Origin: Takakia lepidozioides
Taxonomy: Eukaryota > Streptophyta > Takakiopsida > Takakiales > Takakiaceae
Assembly: GCA_030704615.1 (NCBI GenBank)
Contig: CM060733.1
Span: 59,644,001 to 59,708,000 of the forward strand
Length of the DNA: 64,000 bases
Direction: 5' to 3'
Part shown: one piece after another, positions 32,977-42,942 of the stretch
Numbering within the stretch: position 1 is the stretch's first letter
How the letters are laid out: each line of letters begins with the position of its first letter
The notes under the pieces: model-generated
Seen by the model: only the letters and a program-made list of their open reading frames with translations
The model's database searches: none
Told to the model about the DNA's origin: nothing
Translations under genes and position numbers: made by a program

Positions 32977-35553
32977 CTATGTTGCAACCTCTTGAGCAGT
33001 ACTCCCCGCCTGCTCCGTCAATGACAAGGCCTCATCCTGCCCCATCATCTCATCCTTGAGGACCTCCTCAACCCGAGAAGAATCCCCAACCTCATCCATC
33101 ACAGCCGCCTTGGCTGTTAACTCCCTCTGAACCTCGAGCACCTCCCACGTGTGCCATGGATGCATGCACCCCGTGGTCCTCACATGCTCGCCCCCACTCA
33201 CTGCCTGTACCGTCTCGGTAGGCAGAGAGACCATTGAGGGAAGTGTATTCCGCACTCTGCGTTGCTCAGCCAGAGCCAAGCTGATAATCCAGGTCAAGCA
33301 ATTGAGATCCATTGCTTGCCCCAACACTTGACGACGTGATGCCTCAGAAAGAGACGACACCGCCGTGGTACTAGTGGTAAAACCCATTGCCCGCTCACGC
33401 TCGTCAACATTAGACTCCACTAACTGCTGCAACTGAGCATCCCACAGGAGGCCAGGTCCACTATCCCAGAAAGCATGCGATCTTGGGAAGCTGAGCAGTG
33501 TAGGTAATGTTGCTCGTGGTTGACCCACCTTGTTGACCATTGCCAAAGGCAAACGGTCATCGTGTCTCACACGCTGAGACTGCCTCCCTGTGTCCAGAAT
33601 GTTATCCACTGTGAGATGTGCTGGCCGCTGCACCCCATCAAATGCACGCTTGAGCAGTGCGGGTGGCATCAAGTTAGTCCACCATAGCCGTGGACGATGA
33701 GCCCGTGACCCCACTGTAGCTGCATCTAGCAACACTGCTGACCCAAGCCACGACCGGACTTGATGCACACTGGCCATCACCCTGGCCCAAGAATCGCCCA
33801 TCAGTGGCACATTCTCCAAGATGTATGCTGGAGATACAGCTTGATGAAGCTGCAAGTGGCGCAAAACCCGTACCATCTCCCAAAACAGACCCGACCTCGA
33901 GTCTCGCAATCCATTGCCATGCCCGGCTGATGAATGCCCTTGGCAGGGCCAACCTGCCACTGATAGATCAATGGAGCCAACCCGCTCCAAATCCTGCGCC
34001 CCCAGCAACGAAATGTCTGCTGGCAAGGCCTGCTGATATCCACGAATTGCAGATACCGACAACAACTCAGGGTACCGCTGCACCAACTGAGCAACATAGC
34101 GAAGTGAAACGCGTCGTGCAGTCTCATCCCTCTCCACATACAGGTAACGCTGAACTCGTACACCTGCTTGTAACACAGCAGCCAATCCGGTGCTGATCCC
34201 GCCAAACAAGTCTAGAAGACAAATGCCTTCATCCGGATACTTCCACACAATAGGTGTGGTGTCCAATGGAGACAACTGAGGTGGTCCTAGTGCAATCCCC
34301 GCACTCTCCTCCTCTCCTGACGGTACAAAAGCCTCTACCCAGGCTTGTTGCACCCGTCGATCAGCATCCCGCTGCAAATCCTTGCTCATTCCCCACAATG
34401 GAGTCTGAGCAACCATGGTAGGCAACTCCGCCATACCATACATGTCATCCTGCTCTCCCGGAGGTGGTACATCCTCTGAATGAGCATTGCCCTCAAGCAA
34501 CTCTCTAGGCCAACTCACTGCCGCTGTGAATGCTGCTAGTGTCGGCATCTTGCCTCGCTGGGCAACCGCAACTCCTCCTATGAACGTCACAGGGAGCTGC
34601 ACACGCCGGCCTTCCCCTGACTGCCATGCAGGCCTATAGGAAGCTGACTCCTCCCAAAAATCCAGGGTGAAGCCCATGGGGTACAACACTGCCCCACCAA
34701 CCAGGATATCGTATAAGACTGCGTCTGTCACAATGGCCTTGGCTTGCATCACTGAGCCATCTGTAGGGTGATCCGGCCGTAGTCTGATAGCCAACTCATG
34801 CCTTGTCATGCCCCGAGCCTGCTCCGATCCTCCCAGAGACGTATGTATCTGGAAAGGACAAGGCTCCATATCCGCCTCCGTGAGGCCCAAGCCTGCAATA
34901 GCAGCTCTGTCCAGCATCAATGGCTGAGCTCCCGAGTCCAACAAGACCCACAGTGGCCGGTACCTCTTGCCTGCCGGTCCACTCAAACAGAAAATGCTAT
35001 CCTGGTTGTCTAACATGACAACTCCAGGTGTCACCATGGCGCGCTCAATGGCTGGCCTAGCTGGCAGCTCCATCAACCTGGCAGCTGCAGCTTGCCATGG
35101 CGCCGCCGTGGCAGTCTTGACCCTCAAATCCGAGGATCCCTCCGGCACTACACCTCCCACTATCTCCGCAGAAGATGAAGTAACCTCCCCACTCTCACAG
35201 AGTGTAGCTGCCAGCCTGAACACCTCAGCTGGTTTTACCCCCGGCGTCGCAATCATGGTAGCCGAGAACAATGGAGCCTGGCACACAGATGTGGCTCCTA
35301 GCAGCACACTAGCAGCCGCAGCCTTGGCAACACTAGGTAGTGGTGCTACCCGTGTAGCTCTCCCCAATGGCATACTAACCTCCGCCTCGGGCGAGAACCG
35401 TCGGGCGAGAACTAGGTGCCATGGATGGCGTCGACACTGTCTCCGCCAATGTGAATGACTGAGGAAGCCTAGCCTGACGGCTTGCCTCCCCACGCTGTGG
35501 ATCCAACTCCACCTCTGCACCTCGTGGCTTAGGAACTCGTGCTGCTCCTCAAG
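32977..35553 (-). CDS. Retropepsin-like protease fused to a cytosine-C5 DNA methyltransferase
   Basis: One open frame of about 850 residues, without an ATG at its start, opening just after a TGA and overlapping the end of gag by about 3 bases. Residues are counted from 35520. Protease: LLDSGAQPLML at 193-203. Methyltransferase (about 430-755, DNA 34233-33260): motif I LLDLFGGISTG (435-445), motif II YVERDE (461-466), motif IV GWPCQGHSSAG with catalytic Cys526 (DNA 33943-33945), motif VI ENV (569-571), motif VIII HRPRLWW (608-614), motif IX-like RATLPTL, ERAMGFT, and a C-terminal motif X-like helix. All motifs are in canonical order. The late words (AHRPRLWW, ERAMGF) recall DNMT3/DRM more than DNMT1 or CMT. 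No chromo, BAH or UBA domain is seen. Expected reaction: methyl transfer from S-adenosylmethionine to cytosine C5. Confidence 0.9.
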   Translation of the reverse strand, partial: LEEQHEFLSHEVQRWSWIHSVGRQAVRLGFLSHSHWRRQCRRHPWHLVLARRFSPEAEVSMPLGRATRVAPLPSVAKAAAASVLLGATSVCQAPLFSATMIATPGVKPAEVFRLAATLCESGEVTSSSAEIVGGVVPEGSSDLRVKTATAAPWQAAAARLMELPARPAIERAMVTPGVVMLDNQDSIFCLSGPAGKRYRPLWVLLDSGAQPLMLDRAAIAGLGLTEADMEPCPFQIHTSLGGSEQARGMTRHELAIRLRPDHPTDGSVMQAKAIVTDAVLYDILVGGAVLYPMGFTLDFWEESASYRPAWQSGEGRRVQLPVTFIGGVAVAQRGKMPTLAAFTAAVSWPRELLEGNAHSEDVPPPGEQDDMYGMAELPTMVAQTPLWGMSKDLQRDADRRVQQAWVEAFVPSGEEESAGIALGPPQLSPLDTTPIVWKYPDEGICLLDLFGGISTGLAAVLQAGVRVQRYLYVERDETARRVSLRYVAQLVQRYPELLSVSAIRGYQQALPADISLLGAQDLERVGSIDLSVAGWPCQGHSSAGHGNGLRDSRSGLFWEMVRVLRHLQLHQAVSPAYILENVPLMGDSWARVMASVHQVRSWLGSAVLLDAATVGSRAHRPRLWWTNLMPPALLKRAFDGVQRPAHLTVDNILDTGRQSQRVRHDDRLPLAMVNKVGQPRATLPTLLSFPRSHAFWDSGPGLLWDAQLQQLVESNVDERERAMGFTTSTTAVSSLSEASRRQVLGQAMDLNCLTWIISLALAEQRRVRNTLPSMVSLPTETVQAVSGGEHVRTTGCMHPWHTWEVLEVQRELTAKAAVMDEVGDSSRVEEVLKDEMMGQDEALSLTEQAGSTAQEVAT

Positions 35554-36904
35554 TCACGGCTGCAGCAGACTCCACCTGCACTAGTGGTAGTGCTGCTCCA
35601 CACATGAATCCCATGCCTCCCATATCTCCTCCCTCAGGAGCAGGAGGTGGACCATCCGGCCTGAAAGCCGGTACCACCTGAGCTGTAGCCATGGCAGCAA
35701 GCCTCTGCTCTAGCTGCTGAAGCCGGTTGGCCATGCCTTGGTCAACACCCTGACCTCTGCGTCCTTGGCCATGTTGAGCTTGCCCTTGGCCTGCACCTCG
35801 TGGCTGGCCACCTTGTCCTCTCTGGGCTGCTCCACCTCGCCCCCGGCCACCATTGTTCCCTTGGAACTGGCCTGGGCGCAACTCAGGATGCAAACCATAA
35901 CACTGGGCCTCTCCATGCCCGTGCTTGCCACAATGCCCACACTGCAACTGTGCAGGCTGTGCATGTGCCGGCCCTTTGCCTCCCTCTGGGCAATCCTTTT
36001 TGACATCGGGTCCTCCACATGTCCAGCACACCACATCCGCCCGTTGTTGGCCAGCAAATGAAGGGAGAGACCCCTGCATCTGAGGTCCTTTCTGCCCTTC
36101 CCTGAGCTTCACCTGAGCCCCCTTGTTGCCTTGAGCACGTTGAGGTAGTGGTTGGCTAGGAGCACCACTACCCCGTGGTGTCTCCTTAGCAAATCCCACC
36201 ATGACCACTCGTTCCTCCACCATGTTGAGCTCTATCCGCTCTGCCAGCAAAAACACATTTGCTAAGGTGGGTTGGGCCGCTTGTAGGAGAGTTGCATCCC
36301 GCACCCTTCTCCTCAACTCCTTGTCCAATATCCCATACCAGAATTGGACTGCCTGAGCTTCCGTAACCCCTTGGGTTATATTTATCAAGCACCTCATGCG
36401 AGTGAAAGCCTCCCTCAAGCTCTCAGTCGGCTTCCGTTGGAACTCTTGCAAGCTCCGCAACTTCTCTGTCCTCACCCCTTGGTAGTTCCCTCTCAACTCT
36501 TCGAAGAACTCCACAACAGGGTTGAAGGCAGGCACGGGTGCTAGTGCTGGTGCGGTGGTGGCTTGGGTGGACGTCGTAGCTACTGTACCACCAGTCCCAC
36601 TAGTTCCACTGCTACTTGCTGAAGCTGCCGGTGCAGCGGCAGGTGTAGCCACTGCCCTCGTGGCTCTAGTGCCCCTAGTGATGGAGACATAGTCGGGTGA
36701 CCAGTATATCCTCCACTCCTCGATCTCAACCTCATGCCCCCGCCTGAACTCATGGTAATCATCCAAAGGCGGCCCCTCAAGGTGCTGAAACAGCCCTTTC
36801 CATGCCATGAACGGCGTAAATAGTTGTGGATTGCGCATTTGCTGCAAATCACACCAACTATCAAACTCTTGGATAAAATCATCCAACTCGATGGTGCCCA
36901 CCAC
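35549..36904 (-). CDS. Gag of the methyltransferase retrotransposon (copy A)
   Basis: A 451-codon frame. Residues about 125-235 form a retrotransposon gag/capsid-like region (FFEELRGNY, LREAFTRMR, ILDKELRRRV). The nucleocapsid part has an imperfect first knuckle (CWTC...C, residues 293-305, histidine lost) and a perfect CCHC knuckle CGHCGKHGHGEAQC (322-335), then a Gly/Arg/Gln-rich tail. There is no ATG near the N-terminus; the frame opens directly after a TGA that is shared by copy B, and an in-frame leader ORF lies upstream of that TGA. Expression by non-AUG initiation or readthrough is possible. Pol follows in another frame with a few bases of overlap. Confidence 0.85.
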   Translation of the reverse strand: MVGTIELDDFIQEFDSWCDLQQMRNPQLFTPFMAWKGLFQHLEGPPLDDYHEFRRGHEVEIEEWRIYWSPDYVSITRGTRATRAVATPAAAPAASASSSGTSGTGGTVATTSTQATTAPALAPVPAFNPVVEFFEELRGNYQGVRTEKLRSLQEFQRKPTESLREAFTRMRCLINITQGVTEAQAVQFWYGILDKELRRRVRDATLLQAAQPTLANVFLLAERIELNMVEERVVMVGFAKETPRGSGAPSQPLPQRAQGNKGAQVKLREGQKGPQMQGSLPSFAGQQRADVVCWTCGGPDVKKDCPEGGKGPAHAQPAQLQCGHCGKHGHGEAQCYGLHPELRPGQFQGNNGGRGRGGAAQRGQGGQPRGAGQGQAQHGQGRRGQGVDQGMANRLQQLEQRLAAMATAQVVPAFRPDGPPPAPEGGDMGGMGFMCGAALPLVQVESAAAVT

Positions 36905-37722
36905 CCCAGAGTACTTTCATGGCCCCTTGGTAGCTCCATACATCTCCTCCATTGTGTCCCACAACAATGGCAAAGAAACAACTTGCACCGCCGGTATGAG
37001 TCCTCCTGATTCACAATCCGAATCAGAACCTTCCGTGGAAGACACAGGAGGTGAAGGTGGCCTAAACCACACACCTCATCTCGTGTACCCACTAGTATCG
37101 CTAGTGCTCGAACTGGCACTATCCCCAGCAACTAGTGGCACCTCCGTGTTGACACTCAACCGGTCATGAACATGTCCCTAACCCCCTCTCCACAAGGTAA
37201 CCGGGTAGAGAACCTGTTGCGGCTTATGGTTTGGAATACTAAGTTCCTAACATAGCCTACACCTGTACCTGCATCCACCGCAAGCACTCCTATGGTTGGC
37301 TGGTCATCACCTCCAACCTCACCACAGGAGAAACAATGATGGTCTGGCTGGTCATCACCCCAGCCTCACCATCGACAGCATGCTCTAGGACTGGCCGGTG
37401 ATCAAATCGGACCAATCACCTATAAAACAAGCGCCCACACAAAACTAGCATGGCGCACAGTCAAGCATGCAGGTATGGAGGGGATCCAAACACAAGAAAT
37501 CAGAACGACAACTCCCCCACACCAAAAACAACTCCACGGTGTTGCTCTTGCAATGACACCCCAGCCCAAACCCGAACTGACTCTTGCCTCCACCTACGGA
37601 AAGGTCTTGGCCTAATGAGAGGGTGGAAACTACGAAGAAGAGAAGCTAAAGCAATGCATACCCCCAGCATGCCCTCATCCCAACACTCTTCCTCTCCTCT
37701 CTCAACCTCACTTGCATGACCA
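36905..37722 (-). mobile_element. Leader and 5' LTR-like region of copy A
   Basis: Almost identical to 50811-51620, and both end at '...cacttgcatgacca'. Because this is the 5' side of gag and the two copies diverge exactly there, the outer part is probably the 5' LTR. Its inner boundary and primer-binding site could not be fixed: no initiator-Met match is present. An in-frame leader ORF (37160 to about 36910) precedes gag; in copy A it has an extra TGA where copy B has CGA. Confidence 0.6.
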
Positions 37723-38421
37723 TTGTTCCCTTGGAACTGGCCTGGGCGCAACTCAGGATGCAAACCATAACACTGGGCCTCTCCATGCCCGTGTTTGCCA
37801 CAATGCCCACACTGCAACTGTGTAGGCTGTGCATGTGCCGGCCCTTTGCCTCCCTCTGGGCAATCCTTTTTGACATCGGGTCCTCCACATGTCCAGCACA
37901 CCACATCCGCCCGTTGTTGGCCAGCAAATGAAGGGAGAGACCCCTGCATCTGAGGTCCTCTCTGCCCTTCCTTGAGCTTCACCTGAGCCCCCTTGTTGCC
38001 TTGAGCACATTGAGGTAGTGGTTGGCTAGGAGCACCACTACCCCGTGGTGTCTCCTTAGCAAATCCCACCATGACCACTCGTTCCTCCACCATGTTGAGC
38101 TCTATCCGCTCTGCCAGCAAAAACACATTTGCTAAGGTGGGTTGGGCCACTTGTAGGAGAGTTGCATCCGCACCCTTCTCCTCAACTCCTTGTCCAATAT
38201 CCCATACCAGAATTGGACTGCCTGAGCTTCCGTAACCCCTTGGGTTATATTTATCAAGCGCCTCATGCGAGTGAAAGCCTCCCTCAAGCTCTCATTCGGC
38301 TTCCGTTGGAACTCTTGCAAGCTCCGCAACTTCTCTGTCCTCACCCCTTGGTAGTTCCCTCTCAACTCTTCGAAGAACTCCACAACAGGGTTGAAGGCAG
38401 GCACGGGTGCTAGTGCTGGTG
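37719..38421 (-). pseudogene. Gag fragment of copy B, left of the MULE insertion
   Basis: Near-identical to gag of copy A (35850-36555): it covers the zinc-knuckle region and the capsid-like part. The rest of the copy-B body (protease to PHD) is missing; the fragment joins the outer end of copy A at 37719. A one-base deletion near 38168 shifts the frame. The remaining N-terminal part of this gag continues at 50445, on the other side of the transposon. Confidence 0.92.
38413..38421. repeat. Left 9-bp target-site duplication of the MULE
   Basis: gtgctggtg here matches 50445-50453. The uninterrupted sequence in copy A (about 36540) has the word once, so the duplication was made by the insertion. 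Nine base pairs is typical of Mutator-like elements. The local sequence is itself a gct-ggt repeat, which leaves an uncertainty of a few bases. Confidence 0.85.
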
Positions 38422-38600
38422 GGGGGGTGCTATTCCGTGAGCCTAGAGGCGTGAGCCTGTGAGCCCAGGAAAGCGTGAGCCCAGCACAGGCTCACGCCAC
38501 GTCAGCATGCAAACAGTGCCTATTTCCGCGGATGTCACCTATTTCCGAGTGGGGTCACCTATTTCCGCGGGTTGATGTGGGGAGAATTGAGAATTGAGAA
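38422..38600 (+). repeat. Left terminal and subterminal region of the MULE
   Basis: Several cgtgagcc words are followed by gctcacgccacgtcagc and repeated cacctatttccgcgg. Nearly the same series (gctcacgccacgtca, then ccgcggattggcaccc and ccgcgg) starts the element at about 62845. Such clustered words are typical transposase-binding sites. Bases 38600-39200 hold no recognised domain and may be the 3' untranslated part of the minus-strand gene. Confidence 0.7.
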
Positions 38601-39199
38601 CAAAGTGGTTTGTTTGTTTTTGCAATGTACTCAAGTCTGTGAGGTTCACAAAACAACAAATATATTGAAGGAACAATCCGGGCAGTCCATGCAACCCCCA
38701 TCTCCAACAATAGTTTGGAACCATGAATGTGAATTCCATGCACACATTGCAAAGAGGACAATAAGGACACACAACCATCCCATTTCAAATTTGTCCCAGA
38801 ATTAAACCAAAAGAATACTTCATATCAAGTGTCGCAGTCATCACAATCAATGTCCACCTCCTGTGCTATGTCATCTACAAGATTCTGGCCCCAACACCAC
38901 GTGTTCTACGAAGGCCATCGCAAGGTGGACTCTGAGTGCCATGAACGGACATGCTTGCTGCGAGTGCCTCCGCATAGACAGGTAGCACACAAGACCGAGG
39001 AGGACTGAAAACAAGTCCAAATAGGTGTGATAGCCCAGGAGGGCAAGTGGAAGCACGCGGACTCCTACACATGTCCACAAAATTCCATTTTTAACACAAT
39101 GATGCAATGCACAAGTCCAACGAAGAGGATGTCTCCCATTTGCACTTTGCCTCAAGAACAGCGATTCTCGATAATGAAACAACAATGCAAGCATGCACA

Positions 39200-42100
39200 G
39201 GTTCAACTTACTCACAGGCAAAGTCGGAGTCCAGCTCCTTGTCAGAAGTCTCCTCTGTACCAGTATCAGCGGGACGGGGCTTCGGAAGGACCTGAGAAGT
39301 GTGTCCACCCAAACCCATCAGGAGGTTCTTGTAAATCTCAGCATCCCCTTCAATCCCAAAGACATGTCGCGCACTGGCCTTGCAAGCGTGGTACGAAGCA
39401 CCTGCAGTGGAATAGAATGAAGTAAGCAGACATTGAAGACACATTCGGAACGGTGGAAAGTGCTGAAAGTGCAAGCTCAATCAAACCTCATGAAATGTGA
39501 ATGTTGAAGGGACGAACCTGTGCCCATCGACAAATCCAGAACTCTGGCGTCTGTGTAGGTGCAGCACTCCACAATCGTTTGAATGAAAGCCGGGCTCCTC
39601 TCCCTCGCCCCTCTCCAAGGAACCCCATTCCCCCTTCGCAAGCACACGTTGCTGTCGACGTAGTTGTGATGCATGTCATCCGTGGGAGGATCTGTCCTGT
39701 CATCTATGAACTTGCCCCCGTGAGTGATGGCGAACTCCGTAATGCCGGCCGGAGTCGTTGGTGGATGCACCCGGACGAGACAAACAGCTTCAAACAGACG
39801 AGTCTGCGAACATGACATCCAGAAGGAACTAAGAACCAAAATAAAATCGGGCCCCTACATATGAGTTTGAGCGACCTACACAACACAATCCCAGAACAAA
39901 AAAGAAGAGGAAGAAGAAGGGAAACTCACCATCTCTCCCGGACGATCCCCCTTCGTAAGGTACATGCTGTTCACACAATTCCATGTCTTCAGGACTCTCA
40001 TGCCCGAGGCTTTCAAATAGCTGGCAAGGGCACGGCGACACCGAACATCGATGGACTGGATGAGAACCAAAACACCTGCATCGGAAAGGAAGAAGTTGCA
40101 AAAGGAAAAAACCCACCGCCAGTAGCGCTCATCAAATGCATTCCAACCCGGACAAGCACCCGATGGTGGGATATCCGGGACTGCCAACCCATCAGGGATG
40201 TCCAAGATGATGAGTTCCGCTGCATATGGCTTCTCCTTCCCGTTCACCCACGATTTGGTCATTTTAGCCTGCAAACAAAAATACAATGGAATTCTGACAA
40301 GTTTATAAACGATCCATGCCCACAGCAGACAAAGAGAGCAGAAGCCACAGAACCCAAAGAGAACACGCACCGTGCTGAGGAACTCGACAATCCTCTCCCA
40401 CACTGGTGATGGCTCGCCCTTGTAATCAGATTTCTTCGACTCCATCATGGCAAGGAACCCGACGTTGGCAATCTCCAACCTGGTTGGACGAATGACCCTC
40501 GTGGGATGTTCCACTGCATGGTACGGGTCCTTGGGATCAACCACACCCTTGTTTTTTCTCCCGGATCCCCTACCATGCGGTGGAGTCTGCTGGACATGCT
40601 CCACAGGGCCAATAGCTGCAACACTTCCCTGCCCTTGTGCCACCTTCCCTCTACCCCTTCCCGTCCCCACAACACCAGCAACATCTTTTCCCTTTGCCTT
40701 TCTTCCTCTACCCGGGGTATCCTGAGCGGGAGGCTCCTTCTCTGCAAGAGTCCTCAGATTACGCTCATGAATGTCGAGGTCCGCTGCTGCGGCAGTGGCT
40801 GCAATACGGTCATTCTCTCTCCTCAAAGACAACTCTACAGCTGGGGTCTCTGAAGGAGGGCAATCCAAATACCAACCACAAGAAGAAAGATGGTCCGGAC
40901 CCCAGTCATGCAAGATCCCAGCAGTGAACATGGTCTGGTTGCCAGCAGGGACAAGCCAAAGGTCCACGAAATCTGGATGTTTGTCCAAGCAATTCTCTTC
41001 CAGGAGAACAAACTTAATGTACCTGCACGAACAGACACAGCCTCATTATCCAATGCACATATTGTGTCCCAGCTTTTTCAACACACCAGGAAGACCCCCT
41101 TAAACAGTATGCCACACAACACATTGCAACCACAACACAAGCAAAGAGTGCAAGGGTGTGCACCTGTAAAGGCATCGTTTCCAGGCTTCCTCTCCTTTTT
41201 CCTGCTGGTCAAGCTCATTTGTTCGACTGATGCCACCCTCCTTGCTGAACTCTCTAAAGAAACCAGAGTGCCACACTGTGGCTCTCCATTTCCTCATGTA
41301 TGCTTCGAAGGAGACCTTCGGAGCTGTCATAGTGATGCCATAGTCAGCCAGCTGAGTATGCAGAACCGATCGGGCCCTTTCTTCCAACTGCAAAAAAATT
41401 GAAATGGAAGAATGAACCCAAAAACAGTCACAGCGAATGTAAGAGGCAATGGGAAGAAAAGGACAGGAAAAGAGAAAAGAAAGTGAGATACGAGAGGACA
41501 TCACACCTGGCTCCAGTAAGTGGCCTTGTGAAGCCAGTTGTCCAGCACATTGTCACTGACAGGAACGACACGCTGGGTCTTCTTCTCCTTCTCTGGCCTT
41601 GGGAACATGTGGGTATCCCTAACTGTGGGATCGGAGTTCCATATCTGCAGCCACTTCACCTTCTGTTCAGAAGACACGACGGCGGTAGACAACCTGTGCA
41701 ACTTCTCCTGGGCCATCTCCGGCTTGCCTGGCTTGTTATAATGGTTTTTTATCTCCAGCAGAAACTGCGGCCCGAATGATGGGTCGGCCATTCTCAACTG
41801 CTTCACAAAAGCACTCATTATTGTCCTTCTTGTAGCGTTCATCTCCTTCTGGATGTGACTTTCAACTCCCTTTGCTGTCCTTCTCTCCTCAGGGGTAGAG
41901 CTGTAGTATTCCAGTTTGCCACGCTCCCCTGCATCTGCAATGTCTTGCTGCAAGGGAATGCAAGAGAGTTGCATCAATCCAAGGTCAAGGGAGACAGAGA
42001 GAAACAAACATGTGGAAGCAGGAATATGGAAAGGCCAGATGAAGGAAGATGTATCTTACCGTGTACATGTACTCCATGAAAGCCTCACGGGTCAACGAGT

Positions 42101-42942
42101 ACCATGTTTCCGAAGTCTTGGAGCTTTCGCATTTCTTATACATCTCTGCCGAAAGGATGGTCTTGAAGTTGGTCAAGGGCATCTGCCCGATCCTTTGTAT
42201 CCTATACAGTGTGTGAACCAGACTCGTTTTGACATGCGATGTCTCCGTCCCTCTGCAGAATGATATCTGAATTTCAGAATGTAATTCAAGGACTTCAATC
42301 AAGGAAGAACGGAACCAGAAGTGCAACGTGTACAATGAGAAACCAACCTGTTCACATCATTCATTGCCGTCAGAAGACCCATCATGTTGTCGTCACAATC
42401 AAGCACCATCGATCGAACAGAGTAATGCCACTCTTCCTCCTGTGAGTGCAGCCTCCCAATGACAGCCATCCATGCAAGCAACCGGTGGTTGCCATCCCAA
42501 ACGTGAAACATCTTCCCGAGAATACCTGGGTGGAAGGTTTTCTGGAGAGAAGAAGTTCGAAGGATTCGTTCACCTGTCTCCAAATGGGGTCCCAGGAGTC
42601 GACGATTGACTCATCAACAAGGAGCTCGTTACCTCTTGAATCCCTAGTAGAAACGTAAAAGACCGCGGATCCATCCAAATACCCATGAACAAACTCGGCC
42701 TCCAGCTTGAGAATGTCTTTGACAAGGGGTGGACGAACGACGGGCATGGAAACCAACCTACACAGGGGAATCTTCAACCTCCCACCAGGAGCAAGCATAC
42801 TTTGAACCACAAGCTGAGAGTTCACCTTTTGACCCCCCAGCATCTCAGCGGCTTTGCTTTCAAAAAACTCATCGTCAACATCATCTTTGGTCTCCTTCCC
42901 CTGACCCTGAGATACCTCATCCGCCACACTTTGCATTTTCCC
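39200..42942 (-). CDS. Transposon-borne ParB-like / N4-N6 DNA methyltransferase-like protein
   Basis: Exons with clean GT-AG borders, right to left: 42942-42348, 42252-42060, 41947-41507, 41387-41164, 41022-40371, 40268-39930, 39803-39518, and 39401 to about 39200. The first contains VWDGNHRLLAW (about 42500), a DGxHR motif as in ParB/sulfiredoxin-like domains. The middle exons are charged, with a Lys/Gly/Arg linker (RGRKAKGK, GRGRGK). The last three match the beta-class order of N4/N6 DNA methyltransferases: LIILDIPDG where (D/N/S)PP(Y/W) is usual, DAGVLVLIQSID, then SPAFIQTIVECC, motif I VLDLSMGTG and ACKASARHVFGIEGD. Bacterial and phage enzymes often pair these two domains. One base appears lost near 42557. 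The altered catalytic tetrad leaves activity in doubt. Family assignment is inferred from motifs. Confidence 0.65.

Larger units (their letters stand above)
29621..37722 (-). mobile_element. Ty3/gypsy-like retrotransposon encoding a C5 DNA methyltransferase and a PHD finger (copy A)
   Basis: Read on the minus strand the order is leader/LTR-like region (37722-36905), gag, protease, cytosine-C5 methyltransferase, reverse transcriptase, RNase H, integrase, integrase C-terminal part with PHD finger. RT-RH-IN order places it in Ty3/gypsy. The 3' LTR is not visible: the left end breaks at 29621 into repeat X. The right end joins gag of copy B at a ccat microhomology. Pol carries several frameshifts, so this copy is not autonomous, but gag and the protease-methyltransferase frame are open. 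Confidence 0.9.

Noticed and set aside
33804-35458. Plus-strand ORFs inside the methyltransferase region
   Set aside because: Opposite-strand shadows of the protease-methyltransferase frame, without motifs.
39518-39803. DPPT (first copy) and NPPY (second copy, about 63865) as the methyltransferase catalytic motif
   Set aside because: They lie shortly before motif I, not at the position expected for motif IV, and do not align with each other. The better candidate is LDIPDG at about 40190-40235.
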